From contig CALMBF010000157.1 in assembly GCA_937860145.1 (NCBI GenBank), positions 1 through 35,767 of the forward strand: a DNA stretch of 35,767 bases, given 5' to 3'. The position numbers were made by a program, and so were the translations under genes. Shown here piece by piece: positions 1-7,974 of the stretch (positions are counted from its first letter, which is position 1; every line of letters starts with the position of its first letter). The notes beneath the pieces are model-generated. The model saw nothing but the letters and a program-made list of their open reading frames with translations, had not been told where the DNA came from and ran no database searches. The DNA is from an uncultured Geobacter sp. (GTDB taxonomy: Bacteria > Desulfobacterota > Desulfuromonadia > Geobacterales > DSM-12255).

Positions 1-20
1 AATTTGGACGCCGATTTAGG

Positions 21-674
21 CTATAGGTGGGTCATTTTTGCATGCCGATTCACAGATGTTTCCATTTTGAATCTTAAGGCCAGGGGGGCCAACTGGGTGC
101 GACTGGTGACGCCGGCCTTGCTGAAGATGCGGCTGATGTGGGTTTTGGTGGTCTGTTCACTGATATTGAGCTGTGAGGCAATTTCCCGGTTCGTTTGCCC
201 CTCTGCGACCAGCAGCACGATATCCCGCTCTCTTTTACTGTAGCTTACCTGGGCGGTACTGATGCCCTCCGAGGAGAGGTTGTAAAGAATTGCCTTGATT
301 TTGCCGTGGTCGAGCCAGACCTGGCCGGAACGGATTGTCTCAAGAGCCTTCCAGAAAAGTTCTACGCTGGTGTCGACGGAAATCACGCCGTCCAGGCGGT
401 AGTGGAACAGGAGCCGGATCATCTCATCCTCGGTCAGGCCTGTGTCGATCAGGATGACCTTGGCATCGTTCCATAGCACCGAAAACGATTGTTCCAGAGT
501 AGCGGCATCGACGAGAATCTTGTGCGGAGTGAATCCTACCACTTCATCAGTATCGTGGACGATCACGAGCCGGTAGTTTGTCGAGCCCTGTTCCATAAGC
601 AGACGCATCCCCTCACAAAGGAGTCTGCTGCTCAAGTTTAAGAGAACATTCGTCCGCTGAATTTGAGAATCCAC
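21..674 (-). CDS. NarL/LuxR-type transcriptional regulator with degenerate receiver domain
   Basis: The 217-residue protein has the NarL/FixJ layout: an N-terminal receiver-like region (about 8-130) and a C-terminal LuxR helix-turn-helix (about 145-205, with SKRERDIVLLVAEGQTNREI and KTHISRIFSKAG). The receiver is unusual. The acidic pair expected after the first beta strand is replaced (VLLNLSSR), and the lysine expected near VISVDTS is missing, although Asp77 lies near the usual phospho-acceptor place. It therefore probably does not use standard phosphorylation and may respond to a ligand or partner (inference). The start is GTG, preceded by a strong GGAGG about nine bases upstream. No histidine kinase lies beside it. 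DNA targets cannot be deduced, but a palindrome lies just upstream of its putative promoter. Confidence in the fold is high, in the role low. Confidence 0.88.
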   Translation of the reverse strand: MDSQIQRTNVLLNLSSRLLCEGMRLLMEQGSTNYRLVIVHDTDEVVGFTPHKILVDAATLEQSFSVLWNDAKVILIDTGLTEDEMIRLLFHYRLDGVISVDTSVELFWKALETIRSGQVWLDHGKIKAILYNLSSEGISTAQVSYSKRERDIVLLVAEGQTNREIASQLNISEQTTKTHISRIFSKAGVTSRTQLAPLALRFKMETSVNRHAKMTHL

Positions 675-755
675 TTCAATTACCCCTCCCTGGCAGAGCG
701 GTAAGAGGCTGATTATCCGTACCGATTTCAGAGAGCAATAGAATTAATAATTTCA

Positions 756-783
756 AATATAGCCTTGTAATTACGTAAATCAA
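756..783 (-). promoter_or_regulatory. putative sigma70 promoter of the LuxR-type regulator
   Basis: Read on the minus strand, a TTGATT -35 box (778-783) and a TATATT -10 box (756-761) are separated by 16 bases, in a strongly AT-rich patch upstream of the GTG start at 674. This would give a leader of about 75 bases. It is called by eye only. Confidence 0.4.
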
Positions 784-797
784 GAGTAATATTTATT

Positions 798-823
798 AAT
801 GAACATGATCTTCCATGTTCATT
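798..823. promoter_or_regulatory. perfect 10-bp inverted repeat, operator-like
   Basis: AATGAACATG and CATGTTCATT face each other across a 6-base spacer. The palindrome sits 15 bases upstream of the putative -35 box of the regulator at 21-674, a typical place for an activator or autoregulatory site. It could alternatively be a weak hairpin terminator, since a short T run follows on the plus strand. Together with 675-797 and 824-890 it makes up a gene-free stretch in which I see no RNA gene. Confidence 0.4.
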
Positions 824-890
824 TTCAACCTGAACTATCTCAATAGCAGAGAGTTACGATTTTACTTGTATGGACGCCACCTCCCAACTG

Positions 891-924
891 AAAAGCCACC
901 GTCTGTTGCCGGTGGCTTTTCTTT
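891..924 (+). terminator. hairpin terminator in the gap before the macro-like gene
   Basis: AAAAGCCACC (891-900) pairs perfectly with GGTGGCTTTT (911-920) around a 10-base loop, followed by a pyrimidine-rich tail. The A and T flanks make it potentially bidirectional. No gene ends directly before it on the plus strand, so it may end a short untranslated transcript or act as a leader attenuator for the gene at 996. It occupies most of the sequence-specific structure in the 321-base gap 675-995. Confidence 0.55.
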
Positions 925-995
925 CAATGGACCGACGCAAGCCGACGGGCTGGTTCTGACGACTCGGCTGTGCCGACTCACGACAAGGAGATGCC

Positions 996-1577
996 ATGAG
1001 TGGTAATGGTAAGCCGACGTTGCGCCTTGTCCGGGGAGGGAAGGACGGTCACCGGTTCGGCAGGGTGAGCCTGTCGGTCTTTTCCCTTCACGATGTTCCC
1101 GCCTGCGATGCCATCGTGGTCGAAGAAGATTCCTGGCAGATCCTGGCAGCAGGACCGGAGTTCACCTTGTGCCGTGAGCACCCCGTCCGCATCATGACGG
1201 AACTGCTCGATACGAAACCTCTTCCTGCAGGGACAGTCATACCGCGTGAGGGGAATCCGCTGATCATGGTTGCCGTAGTCTACGATTTCGACTCGGTGCC
1301 GTGCTGTCGCCCCCGGTGGGTCACGACCGCCCTCAGGGAGGTTTTCAGGATCTGCCGGCTGAGAAAGATCCAATCACTGCTCATGCCTCTGCCGGGGAGT
1401 CGGTACGGAAGGTTCCCGGCGAGGAAATCCCTGAGACTCGTCTTCAGGATACTCAGGCACGATGGAGATTGCGGTTTGCGAAGGGTGTCGTTTGTGTGTA
1501 CAACAGAAGAGGAAAAGGAGACCGTCGACCAGTTGCTGGCAAGTGAAACTGAGTTCTGGTCACGATCACGGAAATGA
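996..1577 (+). CDS. macro-domain-like protein of unknown function
   Basis: The 193-residue protein has a clean start (AAGGAG six bases before ATG). I do not recognise a named family with certainty. The second half has the order typical of a macro domain (ADP-ribose or nucleotide binding): a strand ending in VVYDF, a helix with VTTALREVFRICR, then SLLMPLPGSRYGRFP resembling the macro PALGTGYGGFP loop, a helix with KSLRLVFRIL, and a final strand RRVSFVCTTEEE. The glycine-rich ligand loop is altered (PGSRYG instead of GTGYG) and the N-terminal Asn of classic macro domains is not evident, so binding may differ. It stands alone between a terminator and a reductase gene. Confidence 0.6.
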   Translation: MSGNGKPTLRLVRGGKDGHRFGRVSLSVFSLHDVPACDAIVVEEDSWQILAAGPEFTLCREHPVRIMTELLDTKPLPAGTVIPREGNPLIMVAVVYDFDSVPCCRPRWVTTALREVFRICRLRKIQSLLMPLPGSRYGRFPARKSLRLVFRILRHDGDCGLRRVSFVCTTEEEKETVDQLLASETEFWSRSRK

Positions 1578-1626
1578 ATTACACTCACTTCCCGCATACC
1601 CACTGCATACCAGGAGGGATTTGTCC

Positions 1627-2196
1627 ATGAATATCGTCTGTCTGCTCGGAAGCCCACGCCAGGCGGGGAACAGTGCGACCATCGCCAGGCGCATCCTGGC
1701 AACCGCCGAGGCCCTGGGGGCCACGACGCGCATGTTTGCCCTCAACCAGATCACCTACCGCGGCTGTCAGGGATGCTACGCCTGCAAAAAAGAGCTCGAT
1801 CACTGCGTCCTGAACGATGATCTCACCGAGGTCCTGGAGGCGGTTGGTTCTGCCGATGCGGTTATTCTTGCCTCGCCGGTTTACTACGGTGACATCACCG
1901 GGCAGCTCAAATGTTTTGTCGACCGCTGCTATTCCTACCTTAAGACGGACTACCTCACAAACCGGCAGCCGAGCCGCCTCTCTCCCAAGCAGCTGGTCAT
2001 GGTCCTTACCCAGGGGCACCCCGACGAAGCACTATTTGCCGACATTTTCCCCCGGTACAACGGGTTTCTTGCCTGGATGGGGCTCAAGGATGGCCGTCTG
2101 CTGCGCCGGTGTGGAATCGGTCCCTCGACGGTTGATAGCGTGCCCGAGGATGCCCTGCGTGAGGCCGATGAGGTCGCACGGGACCTGCTTGCATAA
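1627..2196 (+). CDS. iron-sulfur flavoprotein-like NAD(P)H:FMN reductase
   Basis: This 189-residue protein has the flavodoxin-like fold of the NADPH-dependent FMN reductase family. The FMN-phosphate loop is seen in LLGSPRQAGNSATIARRIL (residues 5-23), and the isoalloxazine region in ASPVYYGDITGQLKCFVDR. A compact cysteine set, CQGCYACKKELDHC (C-x2-C-x2-C-x6-C), matches the [4Fe-4S]-binding motif of the Isf group found in anaerobes, where it transfers electrons between ferredoxin and acceptors or detoxifies oxygen species. The ATG at 1627 was chosen because AGGAGG lies nine bases upstream and the flavodoxin strand begins at once; an in-frame upstream extension has no family similarity. It is probably monocistronic, since a hairpin follows. 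Confidence 0.9.
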   Translation: MNIVCLLGSPRQAGNSATIARRILATAEALGATTRMFALNQITYRGCQGCYACKKELDHCVLNDDLTEVLEAVGSADAVILASPVYYGDITGQLKCFVDRCYSYLKTDYLTNRQPSRLSPKQLVMVLTQGHPDEALFADIFPRYNGFLAWMGLKDGRLLRRCGIGPSTVDSVPEDALREADEVARDLLA

Positions 2197-2197
2197 C

Positions 2198-2241
2198 AGG
2201 CCGCAGCGAACGGCACGGCCCTCTGCCATTCGCTGCGGCCT
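2198..2241 (+). terminator. long hairpin downstream of the flavoprotein gene
   Basis: A 13-bp perfect stem pairs AGGCCGCAGCGAA (2198-2210) with TTCGCTGCGGCCT (2229-2241) around an 18-base loop, starting two bases after the stop codon. The following T run is weak (CGTTGT), so termination may depend on the stem or on Rho. Confidence 0.6.
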
Positions 2242-2294
2242 CGTTGTCCCTCATGCTGTGTTCGGGTTGCTTCTCTCAATGAATCCGGATGCGC

Positions 2295-2534
2295 TTATTT
2301 CTGAGCATCGTCTCCCTTAAGGGTCCTGTCCATGGACTCGTTGTGCTGGTCGCCCTTGTTCAGGGCGTTGTCCACACTTTTGCGCACGGCGGTACCGTCG
2401 TAACCGGCCGCGTCCGCCCCCTGAAGTTTCTTCGTTTCAGGGCGGCCCTCGTAGGCGGCTCCCTTTTCTTCCGTTTTGCTGCATCCGACTGTCAGCGTGG
2501 TCAGCAGTGCAAGCACAAACACTCTCGTAGCCAT
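2295..2534 (-). CDS. small lipoprotein, function unknown
   Basis: The 79-residue product has a signal peptide with a lipobox ending at Cys18 (TLTVGC). The mature part is about 60 residues of polar, charged, low-complexity sequence (EEKGAAYEGRPETKK, then DNALNKGDQHNESMDRTLKG). The Cys should be lipidated, placing the protein in the inner or outer membrane facing the periplasm. No catalytic motif is visible. An AGGGAG-like ribosome site precedes the ATG. The gene lies downstream of, and in the same direction as, the cytochrome gene at 2701-3021, about 165 bases away, so co-transcription is possible but not shown. Confidence 0.75.
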   Translation of the reverse strand: MATRVFVLALLTTLTVGCSKTEEKGAAYEGRPETKKLQGADAAGYDGTAVRKSVDNALNKGDQHNESMDRTLKGDDAQK

Positions 2535-2700
2535 GTCCCGTTCTCCCTAGTAAGTTCCCGAAATGCGCCGCTCATATCACTTCTTTATGTACCACCCGGC
2601 CGTTTCGGAAACAACACCAATCAACAGCCGTGCGACATCCCCATGCAGTGCGTCGCTGTGCGGAGCTTTCGTGAATGATTCAGGAGAGTGCCTGCCCCGT

Positions 2701-3021
2701 CTACTTGCGGGACCCCGAAAGGCTCTTGAGGTACAGCACCAGTGATTTCATCTCCATTGATTCCGGATCGAGTTTCTTCCCCTTGAGAGGTCCGGTAACG
2801 CAGGCATTGACGGTGGTGGTCAACTCGTCGTCCCCCCAGCTGCCGACCCCTTCGAGTTTCTTTCCCCCGGGATGACAGGTCGCACAGCTCATGCCGGCTG
2901 TGCCGAGATCCTTGCTTTCAAAAAGCTCCTGGCCCTTTGCGACGGATGGGGTGGATGCGCCGATACAGCTGACGGACCAGGCAAGAACGCTGCAGGTTAC
3001 ACACAATGCCAGACGATTCAT
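2701..3021 (-). CDS. small periplasmic monoheme cytochrome c
   Basis: The 106-residue protein has a signal peptide (about 1-22) and one CXXCH heme site, CATCH, at residues 46-50. The C-terminal region SMEMKSLVLYLKSL supplies candidate methionine axial ligands and the terminal helix of class I cytochromes c. The mature size of about 85 residues fits a soluble electron carrier in the periplasm. A strong AAAGGAGG precedes the ATG. It is transcribed in the same direction as the hydrogenase operon at 3198-7326 and could pass electrons from a periplasmic respiratory chain, but a strong terminator lies between them, so it is probably its own unit. Confidence 0.9.
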   Translation of the reverse strand: MNRLALCVTCSVLAWSVSCIGASTPSVAKGQELFESKDLGTAGMSCATCHPGGKKLEGVGSWGDDELTTTVNACVTGPLKGKKLDPESMEMKSLVLYLKSLSGSRK

Positions 3022-3138
3022 GGGCTCCTCCTTTGGGATGGGTTCCTACGGCAAGCTTAGCCGATTGCATCTTCTAGTCAATGCACCCAGATACGAAACC
3101 GGCCATGCTTCAATCAGGTGTGAGATTAATTTGTGAAG

Positions 3139-3173
3139 AAAAGCCCGGTAGCGGATGATGCTGCCGGGCTTTT
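3139..3173 (-). terminator. terminator of the hydrogenase operon
   Basis: AAAAGCCCGGTAGC (3139-3152) pairs with GCTGCCGGGCTTTT (3160-3173) through 14 positions with one G-U wobble, around a 7-base loop. Read on the minus strand it begins about 25 bases after the cytochrome b stop codon at 3198 and ends in a T run. It looks functional in both directions. Confidence 0.8.
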
Positions 3174-3197
3174 TGCTATCTGCACAATCAGTCAAGC

Positions 3198-4373
3198 CTA
3201 GTCGTCATCGAATTTCGTCCCCTTCCTGCACCAGCGGCCACCGCTGAATATGGATGAAATGGCGCCCTCCCGCTCCACTGTGTCGGCACGGATGGAGAGG
3301 TAGATATGAATCGGGATGAAGGCGAGGAATATCCACATGGTCGCCAGGTGCATGATGCGTACATACTGGGGACCGATCAGGTGGTTCAGCCAGAGGATGT
3401 GACCGAAGAGCCAGTGATCGGGGGCATACATGCCATAGAGGCTGAACCCCGTGAAGATCGCGGCGCAGCCGACCAGGTAGATGCCGGTATAGGCGACCTG
3501 TTGGAGAGGATTATGGCCGATGTAGTGGGGCCCCTGCTCGAAGATGCAGAGAAGGTAGTTGAGCATGACCCGGACCAGGTTGCGCAGGTCCGTGGAGGTG
3601 ACGGGGAAGAGAGCCTGCCACCGCTGGTATTTGGTCGAGGCGATGAACAGCCCGGCGATGCGGAGGAGGGCGGTGGCGAGGAGGAGCCAGCCGCAGGTGA
3701 AATGGGCCAGTCGGAGCCAGCCGATGTAGAAGGTATCTGTCCCGGGGGTCACATAGACGAGGTTCCCACTCCCCATGAGCCAGCCGGTCAGTGAGAGGGA
3801 GAGGATACAGAAAACGGCCGTCCAATGGAGCACCCTGAGTTGCCAGTCCCATACCGGGACATACCGGTAGGCTGCCGGCTCCTCCTTCCTGCTCCGGGGT
3901 GAGCGCGTTGCCCTTACCGGTATGAAGCCGAGGTACGCCCACTCTTCATGACCGTCAACGGCAGACACGGAACCCCGTGCAACACCGACCGACCGGAAAC
4001 CGTGGACCTCCTCGATATCGGCCAGCAGGTCTGCACGGTGCCGTCCTGCCTCTTCCGCACGGCAGAGGTAGAGGATCGAGTCCAGGTCGCCCCGGGCGAT
4101 CAGCTGCTCCTGGCCGCTGTCCAGGTGGCGAACCCGGCTGATGCTGCGGCAGAATTCAGGATCAGGCGGTGCATACTCCAGCTGCTGGTAATGCCGGAGA
4201 TCCTCGTAGTGCGCGGCAGCGCTCAGGATGGCCAGGTCCACGGGATCCCGCGTCCCCGCACGGGCCCCCAGTGCTGCGGCAACAGTGAGTTCCCGGGTGG
4301 ATACGCCGCCATACGGTACGGGAGTGTCCAGGGTCACCTGAATCTCTCCCTGGTGATTTACTGTGCGGGTCAT
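3198..4373 (-). CDS. [NiFe]-hydrogenase b-type cytochrome with N-terminal P-type-ATPase-like domain
   Basis: This is the membrane anchor and quinone-reducing subunit of the hydrogenase encoded just upstream. Residues about 172-391 form a multi-helix di-heme cytochrome b domain, with VLHWTAVF, RLAHFTCGWLLL, HNPLQQVAYTG and RIMHLATMWIFLAFIPIHIYLS supplying histidines. Residues 1 to about 165 are extra and look like the cytoplasmic nucleotide-binding part of a P-type (PMA-type) ATPase: STRELTV near a DKTGTLT-N-like position, RDPVDLAIL, ARGDLDSILYLCR resembling the KGAPE loop, and HGFRSVGVAR then EWAYLGFIPV. The phosphorylation motif itself is absent, so it cannot be a pump. The start at 4373 overlaps the large-subunit stop as ATGA. 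Usual HupC/HyaC anchors are about 220-260 residues, so the extension is unusual. Confidence 0.88.
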   Translation of the reverse strand: MTRTVNHQGEIQVTLDTPVPYGGVSTRELTVAAALGARAGTRDPVDLAILSAAAHYEDLRHYQQLEYAPPDPEFCRSISRVRHLDSGQEQLIARGDLDSILYLCRAEEAGRHRADLLADIEEVHGFRSVGVARGSVSAVDGHEEWAYLGFIPVRATRSPRSRKEEPAAYRYVPVWDWQLRVLHWTAVFCILSLSLTGWLMGSGNLVYVTPGTDTFYIGWLRLAHFTCGWLLLATALLRIAGLFIASTKYQRWQALFPVTSTDLRNLVRVMLNYLLCIFEQGPHYIGHNPLQQVAYTGIYLVGCAAIFTGFSLYGMYAPDHWLFGHILWLNHLIGPQYVRIMHLATMWIFLAFIPIHIYLSIRADTVEREGAISSIFSGGRWCRKGTKFDDD

Positions 4374-6085
4374 ACCCCTTTCACCTCCTTCAGGAGACAG
4401 CCGGTGGCATCGAACAGGTGGACTGCGCACGATATGCAGGGGTCGAAGGAGTGGATGGTCCTGAGTACCTCCAGGGGGCGCTTCGGGTCGAGCAGCGGGT
4501 GGTTCCCGCTTCCTGCCAGAGCCTCCTCGTAGGGCCCCTGTTTGCCGTCCTGGTCGCGCCCCGAACTGTTCCAGGTGCTGGGAACAATGCATTCGTATCG
4601 GCTGATCCTGCCGTTTTCTATCTGTACCCAGTGACTGAGCGTTCCCCGTGCCGCCTCTGCAAAACCAACTCCCTGGGCACTCCTGGGCCAGGTTCCCGGA
4701 TCCCATTTCCCGGGATTGAAGGTCTTCGTGTCTCCCTGGTTGATGGCCTCCCGAAGGCCTGCAAACCACTGTTCCAGGTGACCGGCGACCTGAACCGTTT
4801 CGAGACACCGGCAGAGGGTACGGCCGAGGGTCGAGTTGAGCTGCTCTTTTTTCAGGCCCAGTGTCTGCAACGCCTTGCTGACAAGCGCGACGGTTGGCTG
4901 GTGATTCCTGGCAAACGCCACCATCAGGCGGGCATTGGGACCGACCTGCACCGGCCGGCCGTCATAGCGGGGGGCTTTAGACCAGGTATACTTCTGACCG
5001 TCTGAGAGCTGCTTGTAGGGTGGGGTCGGTCCCGAGTAACGAGGGTTTGTCTCCCCCTGCCAGGGGTGGCGACCTGCCTTGTCTCCGTCAGGGTAGGAGT
5101 ACCATGCCGATGTGATGTATTCTGCGATCTTGAGATGGTCGAAGGGGACAACTCTGTCATAGGCTCCGTCAACGAGTACCCCCGCCCCGGATTCGGAGGG
5201 TGTGCCCGAGCATGAGTATCCGCTCTCTCCGACCGCCATGAGAGTAGGCGATGATATGCCGATATCGGCATATTCCTTGTAAAATCCGGCAATGGCCATG
5301 AGATCGGGGTAGTACACCTCTTCGACAAAGCGCCGGGCACGTCGCAACATACCCTCTATCTGCTGAAGGGATACTTCATTGATGGTCAACTGGTTGTCCA
5401 TGTTGATGGCACAGGCCATACCGCCGACAAGGAAGTTGGGATGGGGATTTTTCCCGCCGAAGATGGTCTGGAGCTTGATGATGTCCCTCTGCCACTCGAG
5501 TGCTTCCAGGTAGTGTGATACCGCCATGAGGTTGGCCTCGGGCGGCAGTCGGTAGGCGGGGTGTCCCCAGTAGCCGTTGGTGAATATGCTGAGCTGGCCT
5601 CCTGCTATGGACGTGCCGACCTTCTGCTGCACTTCGCGGAAACGGCTTGCGGAGTTGTTGGGCCAGGTCGAGATGGATGCCGCAAGGCGGGCTGTTTTCT
5701 CCGGATCCGCCTTGAGAGCGCTGGTCACATCGACCCAGTCCAGGGCATGGAGGTGATAGAAGTGAATGACATGGTCCTGGACCGTGCCGATCCCGGTCAC
5801 GAGGTTGCGGATCAACTCCGCTGCCTTGGGCACCGGATACTTGAGGGCATCTTCAACGGCGCGGACGGAGGCGATGGCATGGATACCCGTGCAGACTCCA
5901 CAGATCCGCTGGGTAATTGCCCAGGCGTCCCGAGGATCATGTCCTTGCAGAATTTTCTCGATGCCACGAAACTGGGTCGAACATGCCCATGCCCTGGAGA
6001 TTTTTCCCCCCTCCGTCTCCAGTTCAATCCGGAGATGCCCCTCGATACGTGTGATAGGGTCGATGACAATCCGTTCTGGTGACAT
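4370..6085 (-). CDS. [NiFe]-hydrogenase large subunit
   Basis: This is the catalytic subunit of an uptake hydrogenase, carrying the Ni-Fe(CN)2CO centre. The N-terminal pair lies in QRICGVCTGIHAI (Cys62, Cys65) and the C-terminal pair in DPCISCAVH (Cys550, Cys553), near the end of a 571-residue chain. The 15 residues after His556 form the tail normally removed by a maturation endopeptidase after nickel insertion; no such peptidase or hyp genes lie in the window, so maturation must be encoded elsewhere. ATG at 6085 was chosen over a GTG two codons upstream because AAGGAG ends five bases before it. It is the second gene of the operon, 11 bases after the small subunit. The whole-length similarity to group 1 respiratory enzymes supports H2 oxidation in the periplasm. 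Confidence 0.96.
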   Translation of the reverse strand: MSPERIVIDPITRIEGHLRIELETEGGKISRAWACSTQFRGIEKILQGHDPRDAWAITQRICGVCTGIHAIASVRAVEDALKYPVPKAAELIRNLVTGIGTVQDHVIHFYHLHALDWVDVTSALKADPEKTARLAASISTWPNNSASRFREVQQKVGTSIAGGQLSIFTNGYWGHPAYRLPPEANLMAVSHYLEALEWQRDIIKLQTIFGGKNPHPNFLVGGMACAINMDNQLTINEVSLQQIEGMLRRARRFVEEVYYPDLMAIAGFYKEYADIGISSPTLMAVGESGYSCSGTPSESGAGVLVDGAYDRVVPFDHLKIAEYITSAWYSYPDGDKAGRHPWQGETNPRYSGPTPPYKQLSDGQKYTWSKAPRYDGRPVQVGPNARLMVAFARNHQPTVALVSKALQTLGLKKEQLNSTLGRTLCRCLETVQVAGHLEQWFAGLREAINQGDTKTFNPGKWDPGTWPRSAQGVGFAEAARGTLSHWVQIENGRISRYECIVPSTWNSSGRDQDGKQGPYEEALAGSGNHPLLDPKRPLEVLRTIHSFDPCISCAVHLFDATGCLLKEVKGV

Positions 6086-6096
6086 ATCCACTCCTT

Positions 6097-7326
6097 TCAG
6101 GATGTTTCATGGTGGCATGCGGGGTCAGGCCTGCTCTGATTTCTCTTTATCTGTCGACTCTCCGGCCTCTTTGTCTCCCAAAATGGCAAGGGGGACGGTC
6201 TCGGGGGGCGCCCCTTGTGTGTCTGCTGCCTTCTGATGACCGTAGCCGCGCTATGTACAGCCACCCCCGCGACAGACGCCGCAACGGCGAGTCCTCCTAT
6301 CTGGTTGGTGGTGAGCTCCACCCCCGTGCCGGGTACTTCCAGACCGGGCAGCCGACGGTAGAACGGGGTCATGCGGTCGAAAAAGTGGCGTTCCGTGCAG
6401 CCGAGGCAGGGGTGTCCAGACTTGATCGGGAAGCTGCACCCCTGGTTCCACTCCATGATGGCGCAGGGGGCGAAGGTGGCAGGGCCCTTGCATCCGACCT
6501 TGTACAGGCAGTACCCCTTGCGGGCGTTTTCGTCGTCGAACTGCAGGACGAACTGCCCCGCGTCGTAATGGGCACGGCGGGGACACTTGTCGTGGATTCT
6601 CTGGCCGTAGGCAAACAGGGGACGGCCGTCCTGGTCGACATGGGGCGCGTGGCCGTAGATCACGTAGTAGAGGAGGGTGGCGGTGATTACTTCACCAATG
6701 GGGGGGCAGCCTGACAGATTGATCACCGGTCGGTCCCTGACGATGCTGGAGACTCCCACCGCACCGGTCGGATTGGGCGCGGCCGCCTGAATGCAGCCAT
6801 AGTGGGCACATGCTCCGATTGCCACGACCGCGGTCGCACTCCGTGACGCCTTGATGAGCAGTCCCTCGGCAGACTCCCCGCCGATGACACAGTAGGCCCC
6901 TTTTTCCTTGGTAGGGATCGAACCGTTGACCACCAGCAGGTGCGGCCCAGCTGACGCCTTTTCCAGGGCTGCATTCGCCTGGTCTCCGGATGGCGCCATG
7001 AGGAGTTCGTTATAGTCCAGGGAGATGATACTGAGGACAAGGTCTTCCAGGGTGCGGTCTCCAGAGCGCAGCGCACTTTCCAGACAGCCGGTGCACTCCT
7101 GGAGTTGCAGCCAGACGACAGTCGGCCTTTTTGCACTGTTCAGTCGCTCGGCGATCTCCTTGGCAAACGCTTTCTTGTCGTGACTCGACAAGAGGGCTCC
7201 ACCACCCAGCAGGAGCGCTACCTTGCCGCAGAACTTAAGGAACTGACGACGACTCAGCCCCTGCCTCACCAGGTATTCGGTGAATGTCTCGTCCTTGGTC
7301 CACGGGTCAAAGGGTGTAGGCAGCAT
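6097..7326 (-). CDS. [NiFe]-hydrogenase small subunit, Tat-exported
   Basis: This is the electron-transfer subunit with three iron-sulfur clusters. It begins with a twin-arginine signal (SRRQFLKFCG, about residues 25-34, then a hydrophobic core) that would carry the folded heterodimer out of the cytoplasm. Cluster ligands are seen in QECTGCLES (Cys78, Cys81), GACAHYGC, LSGCPP and, for the medial and distal clusters, the Cys-rich stretch KVGCKGPATFAPC through GHPCLGC. A C-terminal hydrophobic helix (IGGLAVAASVAGVAV) anchors it, followed by a basic tail, typical of membrane-bound group 1 enzymes. The ATG at 7326 fits the AGGGAG site seven bases upstream; a further in-frame ATG ten codons earlier would place that site inside the coding region. 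Confidence 0.96.
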   Translation of the reverse strand: MLPTPFDPWTKDETFTEYLVRQGLSRRQFLKFCGKVALLLGGGALLSSHDKKAFAKEIAERLNSAKRPTVVWLQLQECTGCLESALRSGDRTLEDLVLSIISLDYNELLMAPSGDQANAALEKASAGPHLLVVNGSIPTKEKGAYCVIGGESAEGLLIKASRSATAVVAIGACAHYGCIQAAAPNPTGAVGVSSIVRDRPVINLSGCPPIGEVITATLLYYVIYGHAPHVDQDGRPLFAYGQRIHDKCPRRAHYDAGQFVLQFDDENARKGYCLYKVGCKGPATFAPCAIMEWNQGCSFPIKSGHPCLGCTERHFFDRMTPFYRRLPGLEVPGTGVELTTNQIGGLAVAASVAGVAVHSAATVIRRQQTHKGRPPRPSPLPFWETKRPESRQIKRNQSRPDPACHHETS

Positions 7327-7635
7327 GACCGCTCCCTCCATCTGTATGAATTGCACGCCGTTACATTTAAGCTTAACCCCTAGTTTTAGTATTACAAATA
7401 ACTAATGTGCAGAATCTTGAGTAATCGACTGTCTGGAGGGGCTGTTTACGGGGAGATGATATGTGACTCGGAAAACCGCCGCTGGAGCAGGAAGCCTGGA
7501 AATCTGCCGGGAAATATTGCCTGCTGAGCGGGGGGAATTGGTTAATGAGCATGAGGTATGTTGATTTTTGTCGCATATTTGTCTATGTATAATGGTTGCG
7601 CTTGTGAAACGTTAGTTATCGGGAAGGTGAAAGAC
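7327..7635. other. divergent intergenic region between hydrogenase operon and lipoprotein gene
   Basis: About 309 bases separate the divergent starts at 7326 and 7636. The part nearest the hydrogenase is AT-rich and must hold its promoter, but I could not find a convincing sigma70 or sigma54 pair. No hairpin terminator, RNA gene or repeat is evident. An in-frame ATG at 7558 would extend the lipoprotein upstream, but that extension lacks signal-peptide character. Confidence 0.5.
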
Positions 7636-7956
7636 GTGGTGAAGAGAGCCGGTTGTATCCTGCTTGCCAGTGTGTTGTTCGTTTGCGGCTGTTCGGAAAA
7701 CAAGGACAAGAAGATCGTGGGGAGCTGGCAGGAGGTCGGAGATCCTCTGGGAAGGCTCGAGTTCCGCAACGACCATACGGGACGCGCCTTTTGGCCCAAT
7801 GAACAGCGACGGCAGGAGAGCGAGGCGATGAAGTGGGTGCTCGTGAACGACGGGACCATGGTGTCGGTCATGACCCCTCCCGGTGCGGTAAACTTTACGA
7901 TCAAGGATGACCGTCTTGTATCTCCCAATGGCGTGGTTCTGGTCAAAGTAAAATAG
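7636..7956 (+). CDS. small lipoprotein with lipocalin-like/DUF beta-strand domain
   Basis: The product is about 106 residues. A basic start (VVKRAG), hydrophobic core (CILLASVLFV) and a lipobox ending in CGC-S predict a lipidated periplasmic protein. The mature domain begins KKIVGSWQEVGDPLGRLEFRNDHTGRAFW and continues with alternating strands to the C terminus, resembling the small lipocalin-like domains that start with a conserved G-S/T-W motif. No function is assigned. The GTG at 7636 was chosen because GGAAGG lies eight to nine bases upstream; GTG at 7639 or 7627, or the distant ATG at 7558, are alternatives. A terminator follows. Confidence 0.7.
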   Translation: MVKRAGCILLASVLFVCGCSENKDKKIVGSWQEVGDPLGRLEFRNDHTGRAFWPNEQRRQESEAMKWVLVNDGTMVSVMTPPGAVNFTIKDDRLVSPNGVVLVKVK

Positions 7957-7974
7957 TCGCTGATACGTACAGTG

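Noticed and set aside
891-995. GACGCAAGCC with flanking hairpins resembling a GEMM (cyclic dinucleotide) riboswitch
   Set aside because: The GCAAACC strand and GNRA-type hairpin expected upstream are missing; the hairpin present looks like a terminator.
7327-7560. Sigma54 promoter for the hydrogenase operon
   Set aside because: The best candidate (CTGCAC-N5-TTA on the minus strand) lacks the invariant GG and GC positions.
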